Below are positions 35,905 through 44,697 of a stretch of 64,000 bases of DNA, in pieces. The position numbers and the translations under genes were made by a program. Position 1 is the stretch's first letter; each line of letters begins with the position of its first letter. The notes under the pieces were generated by a model. It was not told the origin of the DNA and searched no databases. It was given only the letters and a program-made list of their open reading frames with translations. The DNA is from Pontibacter beigongshangensis (lineage in GTDB: Bacteria > Bacteroidota > Bacteroidia > Cytophagales > Hymenobacteraceae), in the NCBI RefSeq assembly GCF_014332515.1, contig NZ_VFSD01000006.1, positions 62,001 through 126,000 on the forward strand. Direction: 5' to 3'.

Positions 35905-35941
35905 CTAATTTTTAAGAATTTCGAGTGAGCGGATGAGCAAG

Positions 35942-35975
35942 TGTAGTTTTGAATTGTGAAGGAGTGATGGAGTGA
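35942..35975 (+). repeat. GAGTGA-rich repeat (family C), diverged copy
   Basis: TTTTGAATTGTGAAGGAGTG then ATGGAGTGAATG. Resembles the minus-strand repeats at the ends of marC and the SAM hydrolase gene. Confidence 0.35.
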
Positions 35976-36007
35976 ATGTTTTACTTTAACTGATCCTATA
36001 AGCCAGC

Positions 36008-36060
36008 TGCAGCATCAGGAGCATTAACCATTCGTAAAGGCACTTTTCATTAACATAATT
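36008..36060 (+). repeat. Intergenic repeat family A, copy 12
   Basis: GCAGCATCAGGAGC, TCGTAAAGGCAC, then TTTTCATTAACATAATT. A diverged copy. Confidence 0.7.
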
Positions 36061-36137
36061 GCCTCCCATGCACAGCTCCGGTTCAAAAGGCAGAATTCTG
36101 AACATGCTGTAAATTTCGATTCAGACAAAATTTAAAA

Positions 36138-36160
36138 CTTCACTCACTCATTCAAAATTA
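36138..36160 (-). repeat. GAGTGA-rich repeat (family C) overlapping the marC stop
   Basis: Minus strand TAATTTTGAATGAGTGAGTG then AAG. The TAA is the marC stop. Nearly the same sequence follows the SAM hydrolase gene. Confidence 0.55.
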
Positions 36161-36772
36161 AAAAAACAGCGCCGTCAGGGCCGATACAATAAAGTTAACG
36201 CCAATAGAGAGCACGATAAAGCCCATGATGCGCGAAAGGGCGGCCAGGCCCGATTTGCCCATAAAGCGCGTGAGTTGGTGCGAGAAGCGCAGGATGACAA
36301 AGGTTACCACGGCCAGCAGCAGGATGGCCGCCAGGATCAGGACCATATCCATGATAGAGAGCGATGTGGTGAAAAAGCCGATGCTCACCGCAATGGCACC
36401 CGGCCCCGACAGCATGGGCATGGCCAGCGGTGTAAACGAGATGTCTTCTTTCTGCTGCCCCTCTTCCACCACATCGGGCGATATCTTTTTCTTGTTGGCC
36501 CCCGGCGTCAGCAAATCAAAGCCTGCTTTCATAATCATCAGGCCGCCGGCTATGCGCAGATCGTGCATCCGGATGCCGAAAAAGTTGAGCACGTATTGCC
36601 CGGTCAGGAAAAAGATCACCAGGATGCCGACCATATACACACAAGCCTTGAGCGCCTGCTGGTTGCGGTGGGCCGGCGTATCGTCCTGCGTCAGGGTCAG
36701 GAACACGGGCATGGCGCCAAAAGGGTTTACAACAGAGAACAGGGCAGAAAAAGTAGCCAGTAGTATTTCCAT
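36158..36772 (-). CDS. MarC/YchE-family membrane protein
   Basis: 204 residues with six predicted membrane segments. VNPFGAMPVFLTLT near the N-terminus, RIAGGLMIMKAGFDLL in the middle and MPMLSGPGAIAVSIGF followed by SRIMGFIVLSIGVNFI at the end are the MarC-family pattern. The name comes from the mar locus, but the role in resistance was not upheld and the substrate is unknown. The frame is open to 36832, but ATG at 36772 (MEILLATFSALF) starts the first membrane helix in the usual position. Convergent neighbours are absent; hemE lies downstream on the same strand. Confidence 0.85.
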   Translation of the reverse strand: MEILLATFSALFSVVNPFGAMPVFLTLTQDDTPAHRNQQALKACVYMVGILVIFFLTGQYVLNFFGIRMHDLRIAGGLMIMKAGFDLLTPGANKKKISPDVVEEGQQKEDISFTPLAMPMLSGPGAIAVSIGFFTTSLSIMDMVLILAAILLLAVVTFVILRFSHQLTRFMGKSGLAALSRIMGFIVLSIGVNFIVSALTALFF

Positions 36773-36929
36773 AGCGGATCGGTAGCGTATAAAGCAAGGC
36801 GATAAATATAGGTTATTCAGGATGTAAAACAAAAGTATAGCCGCCCCGGATGCATAATACCGCGGCAGGGGCAGCAGGGTTTGCAGATTATCCTTAATTT
36901 TGAGGAAACATTGCGCTACTGCCGGCTCA

Positions 36930-36988
36930 GGAGGAGGAGCACCAACAGCAGCAGCAAATTCTAAGGGCCATTTTTATTTAAATAATTT
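36930..36988 (+). repeat. Intergenic repeat family A, copy 13, abutting the purK start
   Basis: AGGAGGAGGAGC and CAGCAGCAGC tract, CTAAGGGCC, then TTTTTATTTAAATAATTT. The conserved end is 2 bp from the purK ATG. Confidence 0.88.
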
Positions 36989-36990
36989 AT

Positions 36991-38121
36991 ATGAAAGGAG
37001 AAGTAAAGCTGGGGATTCTGGGGGGCGGACAACTGGGGCGGATGCTCATGCAAGCCGGCCTCGATTTTAACCTCTACACCCTGGTGCTCGACCCGGACGA
37101 GAATGCTCCCTGCAAAACTATTTGCAACGAGTTTTTTGTAGGCAGCTTCCGCGATTTCGACACGGTGTACGAGTTTGGGAAGAACTGCGATATTCTGACC
37201 ATCGAGATAGAGCACGTAAACGCCGATGCCCTTCAGAAGCTGGAGGAGGAGGGGGTAAAAGTCTACCCCGACGCCAAGACGGTACGCACCATCCAGGACA
37301 AGGGCCTGCAGAAAGAGTTCTTCCAGAAGCATAACATCCCTACGGCTGAGTTCCGGCTTCTGAAAGATGCCTCAGCGCTGGAGGCTAATGCCGATTTCCT
37401 GCCCGCTTTCCAGAAACTGCGCCGTGAGGGCTACGACGGCAGAGGGGTAGTAAAACTGGCCGGAAGCAGTGACCTGGGCAAAGGCTTTCAGGAGCCGTCG
37501 GTGCTGGAGAAACTGGTAGATTACGAAAAGGAGATCTCGGTGATCGTGGCCCGTAACCCGCAGGGCGAGGTAACGGCTTTCCCGGTGGTGGAGCTGAGCT
37601 TCCATCCGGAGCACAACCTCGTCGATTCGTTATTTGCGCCGGCCAATGTGCCGTACAAGCTGCAGCGCCACGCCATCGAGATCGCCAGCCGCGTAATCGA
37701 GGCTTTCGGCATGGTAGGTATTCTGGCCGTGGAGATGTTTCTGACCAAGGACGGACAGATACTGGTAAACGAGGTGGCACCACGTCCGCACAACAGCGGG
37801 CACCACACCATCAAAGCCAACTTTACTTCGCAATACGAGCAGCACCTGCGGGCTATCCTAAACCTTCCGCTGGGTGCCACCGATATACAAAGTGCCGCCG
37901 TTATGCTGAACCTGCTCGGGGAACCCGGCTACGACGGTGAGGCCGCTTACGAGGGCCTGCAGGAGGCGCTGGCCGTGCCGGGCGTGTACATTCACCTGTA
38001 CGGTAAAAAGTTCACCAGGCCTGCCCGCAAGATGGGGCACATTACCGTGCTGGCCGAAACCATAGAAGAGGCGCAGCAGCGGGCAGAGTCAATCAAAAAC
38101 GTCATCAAAGTAAAAGCATAA
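36991..38121 (+). CDS. purK: N5-carboxyaminoimidazole ribonucleotide synthase
   Basis: 376 residues of ATP-grasp enzyme in purine synthesis that carboxylates AIR with ATP and bicarbonate. LGILGGGQLGRMLMQAG is the N-terminal signature. The central ATP-grasp (FQKLRREGYDGRGVVKL, VLEKLVDYEKEISVIVARN) and EMFLTKDGQILVNEVAPRPHNSGHHT with the metal-binding Glu and Asn are present. GHITVLAETIEEA ends the protein. Length is normal. It is 3 bp upstream of purE, the next enzyme. The family A repeat occupies the place of the ribosome binding site. Confidence 0.96.
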   Translation: MKGEVKLGILGGGQLGRMLMQAGLDFNLYTLVLDPDENAPCKTICNEFFVGSFRDFDTVYEFGKNCDILTIEIEHVNADALQKLEEEGVKVYPDAKTVRTIQDKGLQKEFFQKHNIPTAEFRLLKDASALEANADFLPAFQKLRREGYDGRGVVKLAGSSDLGKGFQEPSVLEKLVDYEKEISVIVARNPQGEVTAFPVVELSFHPEHNLVDSLFAPANVPYKLQRHAIEIASRVIEAFGMVGILAVEMFLTKDGQILVNEVAPRPHNSGHHTIKANFTSQYEQHLRAILNLPLGATDIQSAAVMLNLLGEPGYDGEAAYEGLQEALAVPGVYIHLYGKKFTRPARKMGHITVLAETIEEAQQRAESIKNVIKVKA

Positions 38122-38124
38122 ACA

Positions 38125-38652
38125 ATGTCTGAAGAAACGAAACAAACGCAACCGCTCGTGGGCATCATTATGGGTAGCCAGTCTGACCTGAACGTGATGG
38201 ACGCAGCGGCAGAATTTCTGGAAACCCTCGGTATACCGTTCGACCTCACCATTGTATCGGCGCACCGCACCCCGCACCGCATGGTAGAATACGCCGAGTC
38301 GGCTCGCAAAAAAGGTCTGAAAGTGATTATAGCCGGAGCAGGCGGCGCAGCCCATTTGCCGGGCATGGTGGCCTCGCTTACCACACTGCCGGTAATTGGC
38401 GTGCCCGTAAAATCGAGCAACTCTATTGATGGCTGGGATTCGGTGCTGTCGATTCTGCAGATGCCGGGTGGCGTGCCGGTGGCTACCGTAGCCCTGAACG
38501 GCGGCCTGAATGCAGGCATTCTGGCCGCGCAGATACTGGGCACCACCAACGCTGCCATTGCCGACAAGCTGGAGAAATACAAAACCGGCCTGAAAGACAA
38601 GGTGATGCGCTCCGTGGATGAGCTCAGAAGGGGCGACCGACACCTGGATTAA
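38125..38652 (+). CDS. purE: N5-carboxyaminoimidazole ribonucleotide mutase
   Basis: 175 residues. GIIMGSQSDLNVMDAAAEFL and VSAHRTPHRMVEYAESA hold the catalytic Ser and His of class I PurE, and AGAGGAAHLPGMVASLTTLPVIGVPV completes the active site. Converts the PurK product N5-CAIR to CAIR. Class I is expected next to a purK gene. The operon ends at a 25-bp perfect hairpin. Confidence 0.96.
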   Translation: MSEETKQTQPLVGIIMGSQSDLNVMDAAAEFLETLGIPFDLTIVSAHRTPHRMVEYAESARKKGLKVIIAGAGGAAHLPGMVASLTTLPVIGVPVKSSNSIDGWDSVLSILQMPGGVPVATVALNGGLNAGILAAQILGTTNAAIADKLEKYKTGLKDKVMRSVDELRRGDRHLD

Positions 38653-38665
38653 GAAATACATTACC

Positions 38666-38725
38666 CAACAAAAATAAGTAAGGACTTTGCTGAGTTACAG
38701 GCAAAGTCCTTACTTATTTTTGTTG
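38666..38725. terminator. Bidirectional terminator after purKE (25-bp perfect stem)
   Basis: Bases 38666-38690 and 38701-38725 are exact inverted complements, with a 10-nt loop. The outer half is AT-rich (AACAAAAATAAG), the inner half holds AAGGACTTTGC. Confidence 0.92.
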
Positions 38726-38789
38726 ATGTTGTACGGGTCAGCTGAACTGTCTGCTTTGTAAACAGACTGAAGAATTTCGGCAGGTTTAT

Positions 38790-38831
38790 AAAATTTTCCA
38801 ATTCTGAATTTCTAATTCGCCGAAGCCCCTT
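38790..38831 (-). repeat. AT-rich repeat family B, right after a stop codon (reverse)
   Basis: Minus strand: GGGGCTTCGGCGAATTAG, then AAATTCAGAATTGG. It starts at the stop codon of the 38830 gene and has the CTTCG head seen at thiL. Confidence 0.6.
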
Positions 38832-39102
38832 AAATATCACATTTAAAATAATCGGTGTCGTAGCCTGGCGCAGGCTTGTCGGCTATGCGCACCAGCTTGC
38901 TGACAGGGACCTCCAGGCCTGTGGCTAGCTCCAGGTATTCCTGTCCATTTCTCGTGGCAATTGTTTTTAGCAGCGCTTTTACCGAAAAAAACTCGTTTAT
39001 ATCGCTGTAGTACTGCACACGGACATATGCCTTTTGCCGCACCAGTTCCTCCAGTGTCGTCCTGAATTCCTGTTGTTCTGCAGTTTTATCTGTTGTTCTC
39101 AT
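38830..39102 (-). CDS. Small hypothetical protein
   Basis: 90 residues. RTTLEELVRQKAYVRVQYYS forms a helix then a strand. TRNGQEYLELATGLEVPVSKLVRIADKPAPGY looks like a small beta-barrel (Sm/SH3 type), recalling Rho-binding antiterminator-like proteins, but this is only a fold impression. No signal peptide; one Cys at the very end. It stands alone, converging with purE. Function unknown; composition supports a true gene. Confidence 0.55.
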   Translation of the reverse strand: MRTTDKTAEQQEFRTTLEELVRQKAYVRVQYYSDINEFFSVKALLKTIATRNGQEYLELATGLEVPVSKLVRIADKPAPGYDTDYFKCDI

Positions 39103-39232
39103 AAATATAACCTAGCGTTTTACTTTTATACGGTAATTAAGGAAAGCAGTGTCATTCCATCCGTACTCTGGCTGGCGCAGGCCCGCCAGATAGAAGCCGC
39201 TAGGGCAGCATTCAGGTTTATAGGTCGGGCCT

Positions 39233-39279
39233 TTAGCAGCGGCAAAGTGCTCTGGAGGGCCTTTTTGATTAGCATAATT
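39233..39279 (+). repeat. Intergenic repeat family A, copy 14
   Basis: AGCAGCGGC, CTCTGGAGGGCC, then TTTTTGATTAGCATAATTT. Confidence 0.88.
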
Positions 39280-39369
39280 TCCCCAAGACTAGATAAACAG
39301 TATTTCGTGGAGCCTTCCTCATCCGATAAAGTGTATCAAGCCAATCAGGAAAATCCTTTTAATCAAGGT

Positions 39370-42300
39370 TCAGACAACCTCTACCTTGCTCACGCCACCT
39401 GCCAGCTTCTGTATTTTGATCTGTGTGCTGATCCGCTCCTTCAGCGCCTCTACGTGCGAAATAATGCCGATCATTTTGCCGCCTGCCTGCAGGTTCTCCA
39501 GCGTGGAGATGGCGGCATCAAGGGTTTCGGCATCGAGGGTTCCGAAGCCTTCATCAATAAACAGCGAATTAATTTGTGTGCGGCGGCCGGCGAGGTCGGA
39601 GAGGCCCAGGGCCAGCGCCAGGCTCACCAGAAAACTTTCGCCGCCCGAGAGTGTGTTCATGGGCCGCACCGCCTCTGCCTGGTAAGTGTCCACAATGAGC
39701 AGCTCCAGATCTTCTGAAGATGATTTCTGGATGCGGTAGCGGTCGTTGAGCCTGTGGAGGTGCCGGTTGGCCAGCTCCACCAGCCGCGCCAGGGTAAGCC
39801 CCTGCGCAAAGCGGCTGAACTTGTTGCCATCTGCCGACCCGATCAGCTGCGAGAGTTGCTCCCAACGGTGGCAAACCTCCTGCTGTGCCTGCAGCTGCCC
39901 GGCCAGTTCGTGGTTTTTTGCGCGCTGCTGTGCATCCTGCTCCAGTAGTTGCTGGTAGCGGGCGCGTTGTTCAATCAGGCTGCGCTGCGCTGTTGTTTTG
40001 TGCTGGTACAGCTCTTCCAGTTCTGTTGCGGTTTTAGCTGTTAGTTGTCGTTGCTGCAGTGCCGTAAGTTCATGCTGCACATCTGCCAGACTTTTTCGAA
40101 GTTCGGTCAGGTGCTTGTCGGTCTGGGATTTGAGGTTGGCCAGTCGCAGGGCCTCGTCCTTGTCGAGGAGCATCTGGCTCAGGGCCTCAATGGTTTCGAT
40201 TCCCTGCTGCTGCAGCACCCGCAGCAGCCCGTCGCGCAGGTTATCCAACGCAGATTTGCTCTGCTGGTGCGACTGCTGAATTTCCTGCTGCCGCTGATGG
40301 TTTTCGCACAGCTGTTGTTTCAGCTGCAGGTGTTTCGTGCGGGCTTCTTCTGCCTGGTTTCTTTTCGAATTTAGTTCCTGCTGGGCCTGCCGGCGCTCCT
40401 TTTGCGGGTCCTTCTCTCCGAATAGCTGCGTGCGCTCTTCTTTTAACTTTGTCAGGTTGATGTGTGTCTGCTTCAGGTGTTCCTGCCTTTCTTGCAGGTC
40501 CTGCTGCTTCTCGTCCAGCCGGGTTTTCATGTTTTTTACGTTCTCCTGCAGTTGCTGGAACGGGTCGCGCAGGTCTTCGTAGGCTTTGTGCTGCCGCTGG
40601 AACTCCGCTACCTGCGCCTCAAATGTCCGCAGCTGCTCCTCCAGCCTGCTGCTCCCGGCTGGGGCGTCATAGGCGGCAGCAAAAGAGGCAGCCATTTCCT
40701 GCTGGTCCTGCTGCTCTTCGATGAGTTCGTGCAGCTGTGCCTGCACTTTCTGGAGCTGCGCCTGCTGCATTTTTCCTGACTGCTCCAGCCTGCTTTGCTG
40801 GCCCTGCGCCCGGAGTTGATCTTCCCGTACCTGCTGCAGCTGCTGGTTGAGCTGCTCTGCCATGCGGCCAAGGGTGCGGCCCTCACGTAAGGTGCAGTTC
40901 AGTTTTTCAAGTTCCTTTCGTTGCTGTTCCAGGCTGCTTGCCAGTTGATCTGGTGCAGTAATGAGAATGGCAACGCCCTCAGACTGCTGCTGGAAGGCCT
41001 GCTGCAGGCGCATTAATTCCCTGTCGGTTTCAGCTTTTTGTTGAAGCGCTGCCTCCTGCTGGTGCTGCAGGGTGTGCAGTTGCAACTGAAGGTTGTTCAG
41101 GCTCGTCTCCAGCTCTTTTACCAGGAGTTGCTGCCTGTCGCGGCGCTGCACTTCTTCGGTCAGCGTGGTTTTATAGGCTCCTTCTACAAATGGGTGATGC
41201 GCGGAACCACACAGCGGGCAAGGCTCGTTTGGCTGCAGGGCATGGCGGGCCTGCTCCAGCTCCTGAATGCGCTGCTGCTGGGCAACCAGTTGCTGCAGGT
41301 CCTGCAGCCGTTCAGTCGCAATGGTGTACTTTTGCCGCGTTGTTTCAAGTTGCGTTTTCTGGCTAATGCTGTTTTGGTGCTGCTTCTCCAGTTGCTGCGC
41401 AAGCTCCTCCTGCTTTAGCTGCAGGGCGGTATGTAACCGCGAAAGCTCCAGCAGGCGCTCGTAGCGGTTTAGGCGTTGCTGCTGCTCCTGTGGCTGTGCC
41501 TCCAGCTCCTCCAGCTTCCGGCCTTTAAGCTGCTCCTGCAGCTGCACCGACACCTGCTGCTTTTGCTCGGTGAGCTGGGCATAAGCTTCCTGCTGCGCTG
41601 CCTGCAGTTTGCTTAAAGCCTCCAGTTGCTGCGTATCCTGCTGCAGTTGCTGTTGCAGCGCCTGTTGCTCCTGCTCCAGCTTTTTCTTGCTTTGGGCTGC
41701 CTCCGCCAGACTTTTCACCATCAGCCGGAACTCGGGGAGGTGCTGCTGCAGGTCCTGTAGCCGATGGTTCTGCTGCAGCCAGTTTTTATGGCCAATGGCT
41801 TTCTGCGTGAGCCCCTGCAGTTCCTGTTGTTTTTGCTGAAGCAGCATTTGCTCTTGTTTCAGCGAAGCGTCGAACTGCTCGTATAGTTTCTTGTTTTCCT
41901 GAAACCGGTCGCGGGTGGTTTGTAGCTGGTGGTCGAGTTGGTCTACTTTCTGCAGCAGCGGCTCCAGTTCCTGCAGCGCTGTTTCCTGTAGCTGCTGCTG
42001 TTTACCGGCCTCTTCCGCCTCTTTTCCAGACAGTTCCAGCCCGGTCTCCAATACGGGCAGCTGTTTAACCAATGTTTCGAGCTGGGTCTGTACCAGCACC
42101 AGCTGGCCGTTGGCCAGTTCAATGCGGGTTAGCTGCCCTTCATACTGCCGCGCCTGTTCGTGCTGCTCCAGTTTCCGGAAATAGGGTTGAAGCTGCGCCA
42201 GTTTCTCCTCCTGTGTATGGAGTGCCTGCTTGTGCTGCTGTTCTTTTGCCTGCAGTTGCTGTACTTGCCGCAGCCATTGCACCTGCTCCTGCAGTGCGGC

Positions 42301-43011
42301 TGCTTCCTGTCGCAGCTGTACTTCCTGTCCCTGAAGCTCGGCTATGGCCGTTTGGAAGGCCGTCAGCTGTTCCTCCGGCAGCAGTTTGGTGTCCTGCAGG
42401 CGGCGTTCCATTTCATCTTTCAGGCTGCGCTCTGCTTTGGCTTTCTCAAAGGCGAAGCGGGAAATGTCGGAGTAAATGCCGGTGTCGGTTATTTTCTCCA
42501 GCAGGCTGCTGCGCTCGTTGGGGTTGGCCTTCAGGAAGCGTGCAAAATCGCCCTGCGAGAGCATGACGGAGCGCAGAAACTGGTTGTAGTCGAGACCGCA
42601 AAGTTCAGCTACTTTGTCGGGAACCTGGCTTGGCTTCAGGTCGAAATTCTTTTCGTCGGCCAGGTCGCATAGCTCCATGTGCACTGCCTGCATGTTGCCA
42701 TCTGCTTTGCCCCGGCTCCGCCTGATGTGCCATTTGGAGCGGTAACGCCTGCCATTGGCTTCGAACTCCACCTCCGCGGAACTCTCGGCGGTGTGGCGCG
42801 TCATGAGCTCCAGCGGTTTGTCGTTGCTGTGGCGGTGTACCAGCCCGTAAAGTCCCACGGTTATCGCATCCAGAATGGTGGTCTTGCCTGCACCCGTTGG
42901 CCCGGTTATGGCGAATAAGCCTGCCTCTGCCAGCGGTGCCCGGTCGAAACGGATCTCGTGTTGCCCTTTAAGTGAGTTCAGGTTCTGGAAACGGACAGCA
43001 AGGATTTTCAT
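39370..43011 (-). CDS. sbcC: Exonuclease SbcC, SMC-like ATPase
   Basis: 1213 residues. The Walker A GPTGAGKTTILDAI is at residues 37-50. Two very long coiled-coil arms, extremely rich in Gln, flank a zinc hook (EPCPLCGSAHHP, about residue 596). The ABC signature LSGGESFLVSLALALGLS and the Walker B SLFIDEGFGTLD are at the C-terminus. SbcC with SbcD (Rad50-Mre11 type) opens hairpins and removes blocked DNA ends. The partner gene sbcD lies just upstream on the same strand, separated by 216 bp holding a family A repeat. Many CAG/CTG codons, which is why the opposite strand shows long spurious frames. Confidence 0.95.
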   Translation of the reverse strand: MKILAVRFQNLNSLKGQHEIRFDRAPLAEAGLFAITGPTGAGKTTILDAITVGLYGLVHRHSNDKPLELMTRHTAESSAEVEFEANGRRYRSKWHIRRSRGKADGNMQAVHMELCDLADEKNFDLKPSQVPDKVAELCGLDYNQFLRSVMLSQGDFARFLKANPNERSSLLEKITDTGIYSDISRFAFEKAKAERSLKDEMERRLQDTKLLPEEQLTAFQTAIAELQGQEVQLRQEAAALQEQVQWLRQVQQLQAKEQQHKQALHTQEEKLAQLQPYFRKLEQHEQARQYEGQLTRIELANGQLVLVQTQLETLVKQLPVLETGLELSGKEAEEAGKQQQLQETALQELEPLLQKVDQLDHQLQTTRDRFQENKKLYEQFDASLKQEQMLLQQKQQELQGLTQKAIGHKNWLQQNHRLQDLQQHLPEFRLMVKSLAEAAQSKKKLEQEQQALQQQLQQDTQQLEALSKLQAAQQEAYAQLTEQKQQVSVQLQEQLKGRKLEELEAQPQEQQQRLNRYERLLELSRLHTALQLKQEELAQQLEKQHQNSISQKTQLETTRQKYTIATERLQDLQQLVAQQQRIQELEQARHALQPNEPCPLCGSAHHPFVEGAYKTTLTEEVQRRDRQQLLVKELETSLNNLQLQLHTLQHQQEAALQQKAETDRELMRLQQAFQQQSEGVAILITAPDQLASSLEQQRKELEKLNCTLREGRTLGRMAEQLNQQLQQVREDQLRAQGQQSRLEQSGKMQQAQLQKVQAQLHELIEEQQDQQEMAASFAAAYDAPAGSSRLEEQLRTFEAQVAEFQRQHKAYEDLRDPFQQLQENVKNMKTRLDEKQQDLQERQEHLKQTHINLTKLKEERTQLFGEKDPQKERRQAQQELNSKRNQAEEARTKHLQLKQQLCENHQRQQEIQQSHQQSKSALDNLRDGLLRVLQQQGIETIEALSQMLLDKDEALRLANLKSQTDKHLTELRKSLADVQHELTALQQRQLTAKTATELEELYQHKTTAQRSLIEQRARYQQLLEQDAQQRAKNHELAGQLQAQQEVCHRWEQLSQLIGSADGNKFSRFAQGLTLARLVELANRHLHRLNDRYRIQKSSSEDLELLIVDTYQAEAVRPMNTLSGGESFLVSLALALGLSDLAGRRTQINSLFIDEGFGTLDAETLDAAISTLENLQAGGKMIGIISHVEALKERISTQIKIQKLAGGVSKVEVV

Positions 43012-43137
43012 GGGTGGTTTTTTTTAAGACTCAAGTATCTTTAGAGATACAGGTATCAGGATACAGGTTATAAGATTTTTATTATCGGGTAAACCTCACA
43101 GTTTCCTTTCAGACCCGTGAGTGTTTGAGCGCTAAAG

Positions 43138-43180
43138 CATCAGAAGTAGCTTTGGAGGGGCAATTTCATTGGAATAATTC
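43138..43180 (+). repeat. Intergenic repeat family A, copy 15, between sbcD and sbcC
   Basis: GCATCAGAAGTAGC, TTTGGAGGGGC, then TTTCATTGGAATAATTC. Lies antisense to the transcription of both genes. Confidence 0.88.
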
Positions 43181-43227
43181 AGATGCCAGAGGTTGCTGCT
43201 CTTACCTCCCCACCTTTCTGACTCAGA

Positions 43228-44454
43228 TCAGCTTTCCTTTTCCTGCCCCATCAGTTCCAGCAGCTCCGAGAAGGTAGCCAGGAGTTCCTGGTGATCGCCA
43301 TCGGGGTACACGCTTTCGCAGCGCTTCAGGAATACCTCTTTTTCCTGAAGCGTGTGCAGGTCGGCTTCCTGCTCCACCTGCTGGTGCAGGGTCTGGCGCT
43401 GCGACTGAATGACAGGGGGGCGGTGGATGAGCATTTCGATCTCCGGCTTTAGCTTCAGAACCTCCTCCAGTTGCTGGTTCAGGTCGGGGAGGGGCGTATC
43501 GAGTTCTACCTGCACCTCGGCCCAGGCGGTAAGGGAGTATTCGCTGTTATCGTACACGGCCAGCTGCTGTTTCACCTTCTCTAGCGCGCCTTTAATCCGG
43601 ATCAGTTTGCGGCTGCAGGGCACCTCCAGCTCCAGCAGGTTTGCCAGTTTACCATGTTCAAAATCAAGGATATAGACCAGTTTTCTGTCTGTGACCTCGC
43701 TGAAGCTGAGCGGAATAGGGGAGCCGGAGTAGCGGATGTGATGGGTTTTGTTTACCTGCTGCGGCCGGTGCAGGTGCCCGAGGGCCACGTAGTCGAACTC
43801 TTTCGGGAACTGATCCGCGCCAATCTGGCCCAGGTTGCCCACATGTATTTCTTTCTCGCTTTCGGAGGCGGTACCGCCGGCTGCAAACAGGTGGCCCATG
43901 GCTACCACCGGCACCTGCTGCTCCTTGTAAGGCTGCAGGTGAGGCACAAAAGCCTGGTAATGGGCGGCAATGCCCTGTTTAATGCGCTGCTCCCGCTCTT
44001 CGTAGGTCTCGCCGGCCACCGACAGCCGCACATCGCGGTCGCGCAGGAAAGGCACTGCGCACACCACCAGCTGCAGCTTGCCGTTAGTGTCGTGCAGCTC
44101 GATCAGCTCGTCCAGCAGGTTTTCGGTGGCACCGCCTATTACTTTGATGTGCAGGCAGTCGAGCAGTTCTTTGGGCGCGTTGAGGGTGGAGACGGAGTCG
44201 TGGTTGCCGCCTGTGATGATGACGTGGCGGCAGCAGGTGGAGCAGATTTTGGTCAGGAAACCGTAGTATTGCTTCAGCGCGGTGTTGGAGGGGGCGCCCG
44301 TATCGAACACATCGCCGGATATGAGCAGCACCTCTACCTGCTCCTGCTCGATGGTCTGCAGCAGCCAGTCCAGAAAGCATTGGTGTTCTTCTGTGCGTTC
44401 GAGGTTAACGAGTCGCTGGCCAAGATGCCAGTCGGAGGTGTGTAATATGCGCAT
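43228..44454 (-). CDS. sbcD: Exonuclease SbcD, Mre11-type nuclease
   Basis: 408 residues of calcineurin-like phosphoesterase. The metal-binding motifs are TSDWHLG (Asp8, His10), SGDVFD (Asp48), TGGNHDS (Asn84, His85) and, later, VAMGHLF and VALGHLHRPQ. The capping domain and SbcC-binding C-terminus follow. The frame runs to 44487, but ATG at 44454 (MRILHTSDWHL) is the family start. Forms the nuclease half of SbcCD. The gene order sbcD then sbcC is the common one. Confidence 0.95.
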   Translation of the reverse strand: MRILHTSDWHLGQRLVNLERTEEHQCFLDWLLQTIEQEQVEVLLISGDVFDTGAPSNTALKQYYGFLTKICSTCCRHVIITGGNHDSVSTLNAPKELLDCLHIKVIGGATENLLDELIELHDTNGKLQLVVCAVPFLRDRDVRLSVAGETYEEREQRIKQGIAAHYQAFVPHLQPYKEQQVPVVAMGHLFAAGGTASESEKEIHVGNLGQIGADQFPKEFDYVALGHLHRPQQVNKTHHIRYSGSPIPLSFSEVTDRKLVYILDFEHGKLANLLELEVPCSRKLIRIKGALEKVKQQLAVYDNSEYSLTAWAEVQVELDTPLPDLNQQLEEVLKLKPEIEMLIHRPPVIQSQRQTLHQQVEQEADLHTLQEKEVFLKRCESVYPDGDHQELLATFSELLELMGQEKES

Positions 44455-44652
44455 GATCCCGGGTTCCTTTCTCCAATACAACTCCAAGATACAGCAGCAG
44501 GACGGAACATGGCAAGCGAAGCCCGTAAAAATTAGTTTTTTGTTTTGTTAATTGCGCCTGCACCTCTAGAGAATTGCGCCTGCTCCATCAAAATAAAACA
44601 GATGGACACTCCAAAAATGCAGCGATCGGCAAGCAGCAATTAACAATCAAAC

Positions 44653-44697
44653 CAATTATTCTAATGAAAATGGCCCTCCGGAGCTACTGCTACTGTT
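44653..44697 (-). repeat. Intergenic repeat family A, copy 16, overlapping the rhodanese stop (reverse)
   Basis: Minus strand: CAGTAGCAGTAG, CTCCGGAGGGCC, then TTTTCATTAGAATAATTG. The first TAG is the stop codon of the rhodanese gene. Confidence 0.9.

Noticed and set aside
41000..42700. CAG/CTG-rich stretch as part of the repeat family
   Set aside because: It is the Gln- and Leu-rich coiled coil of sbcC, in frame and without the ATAATT core.
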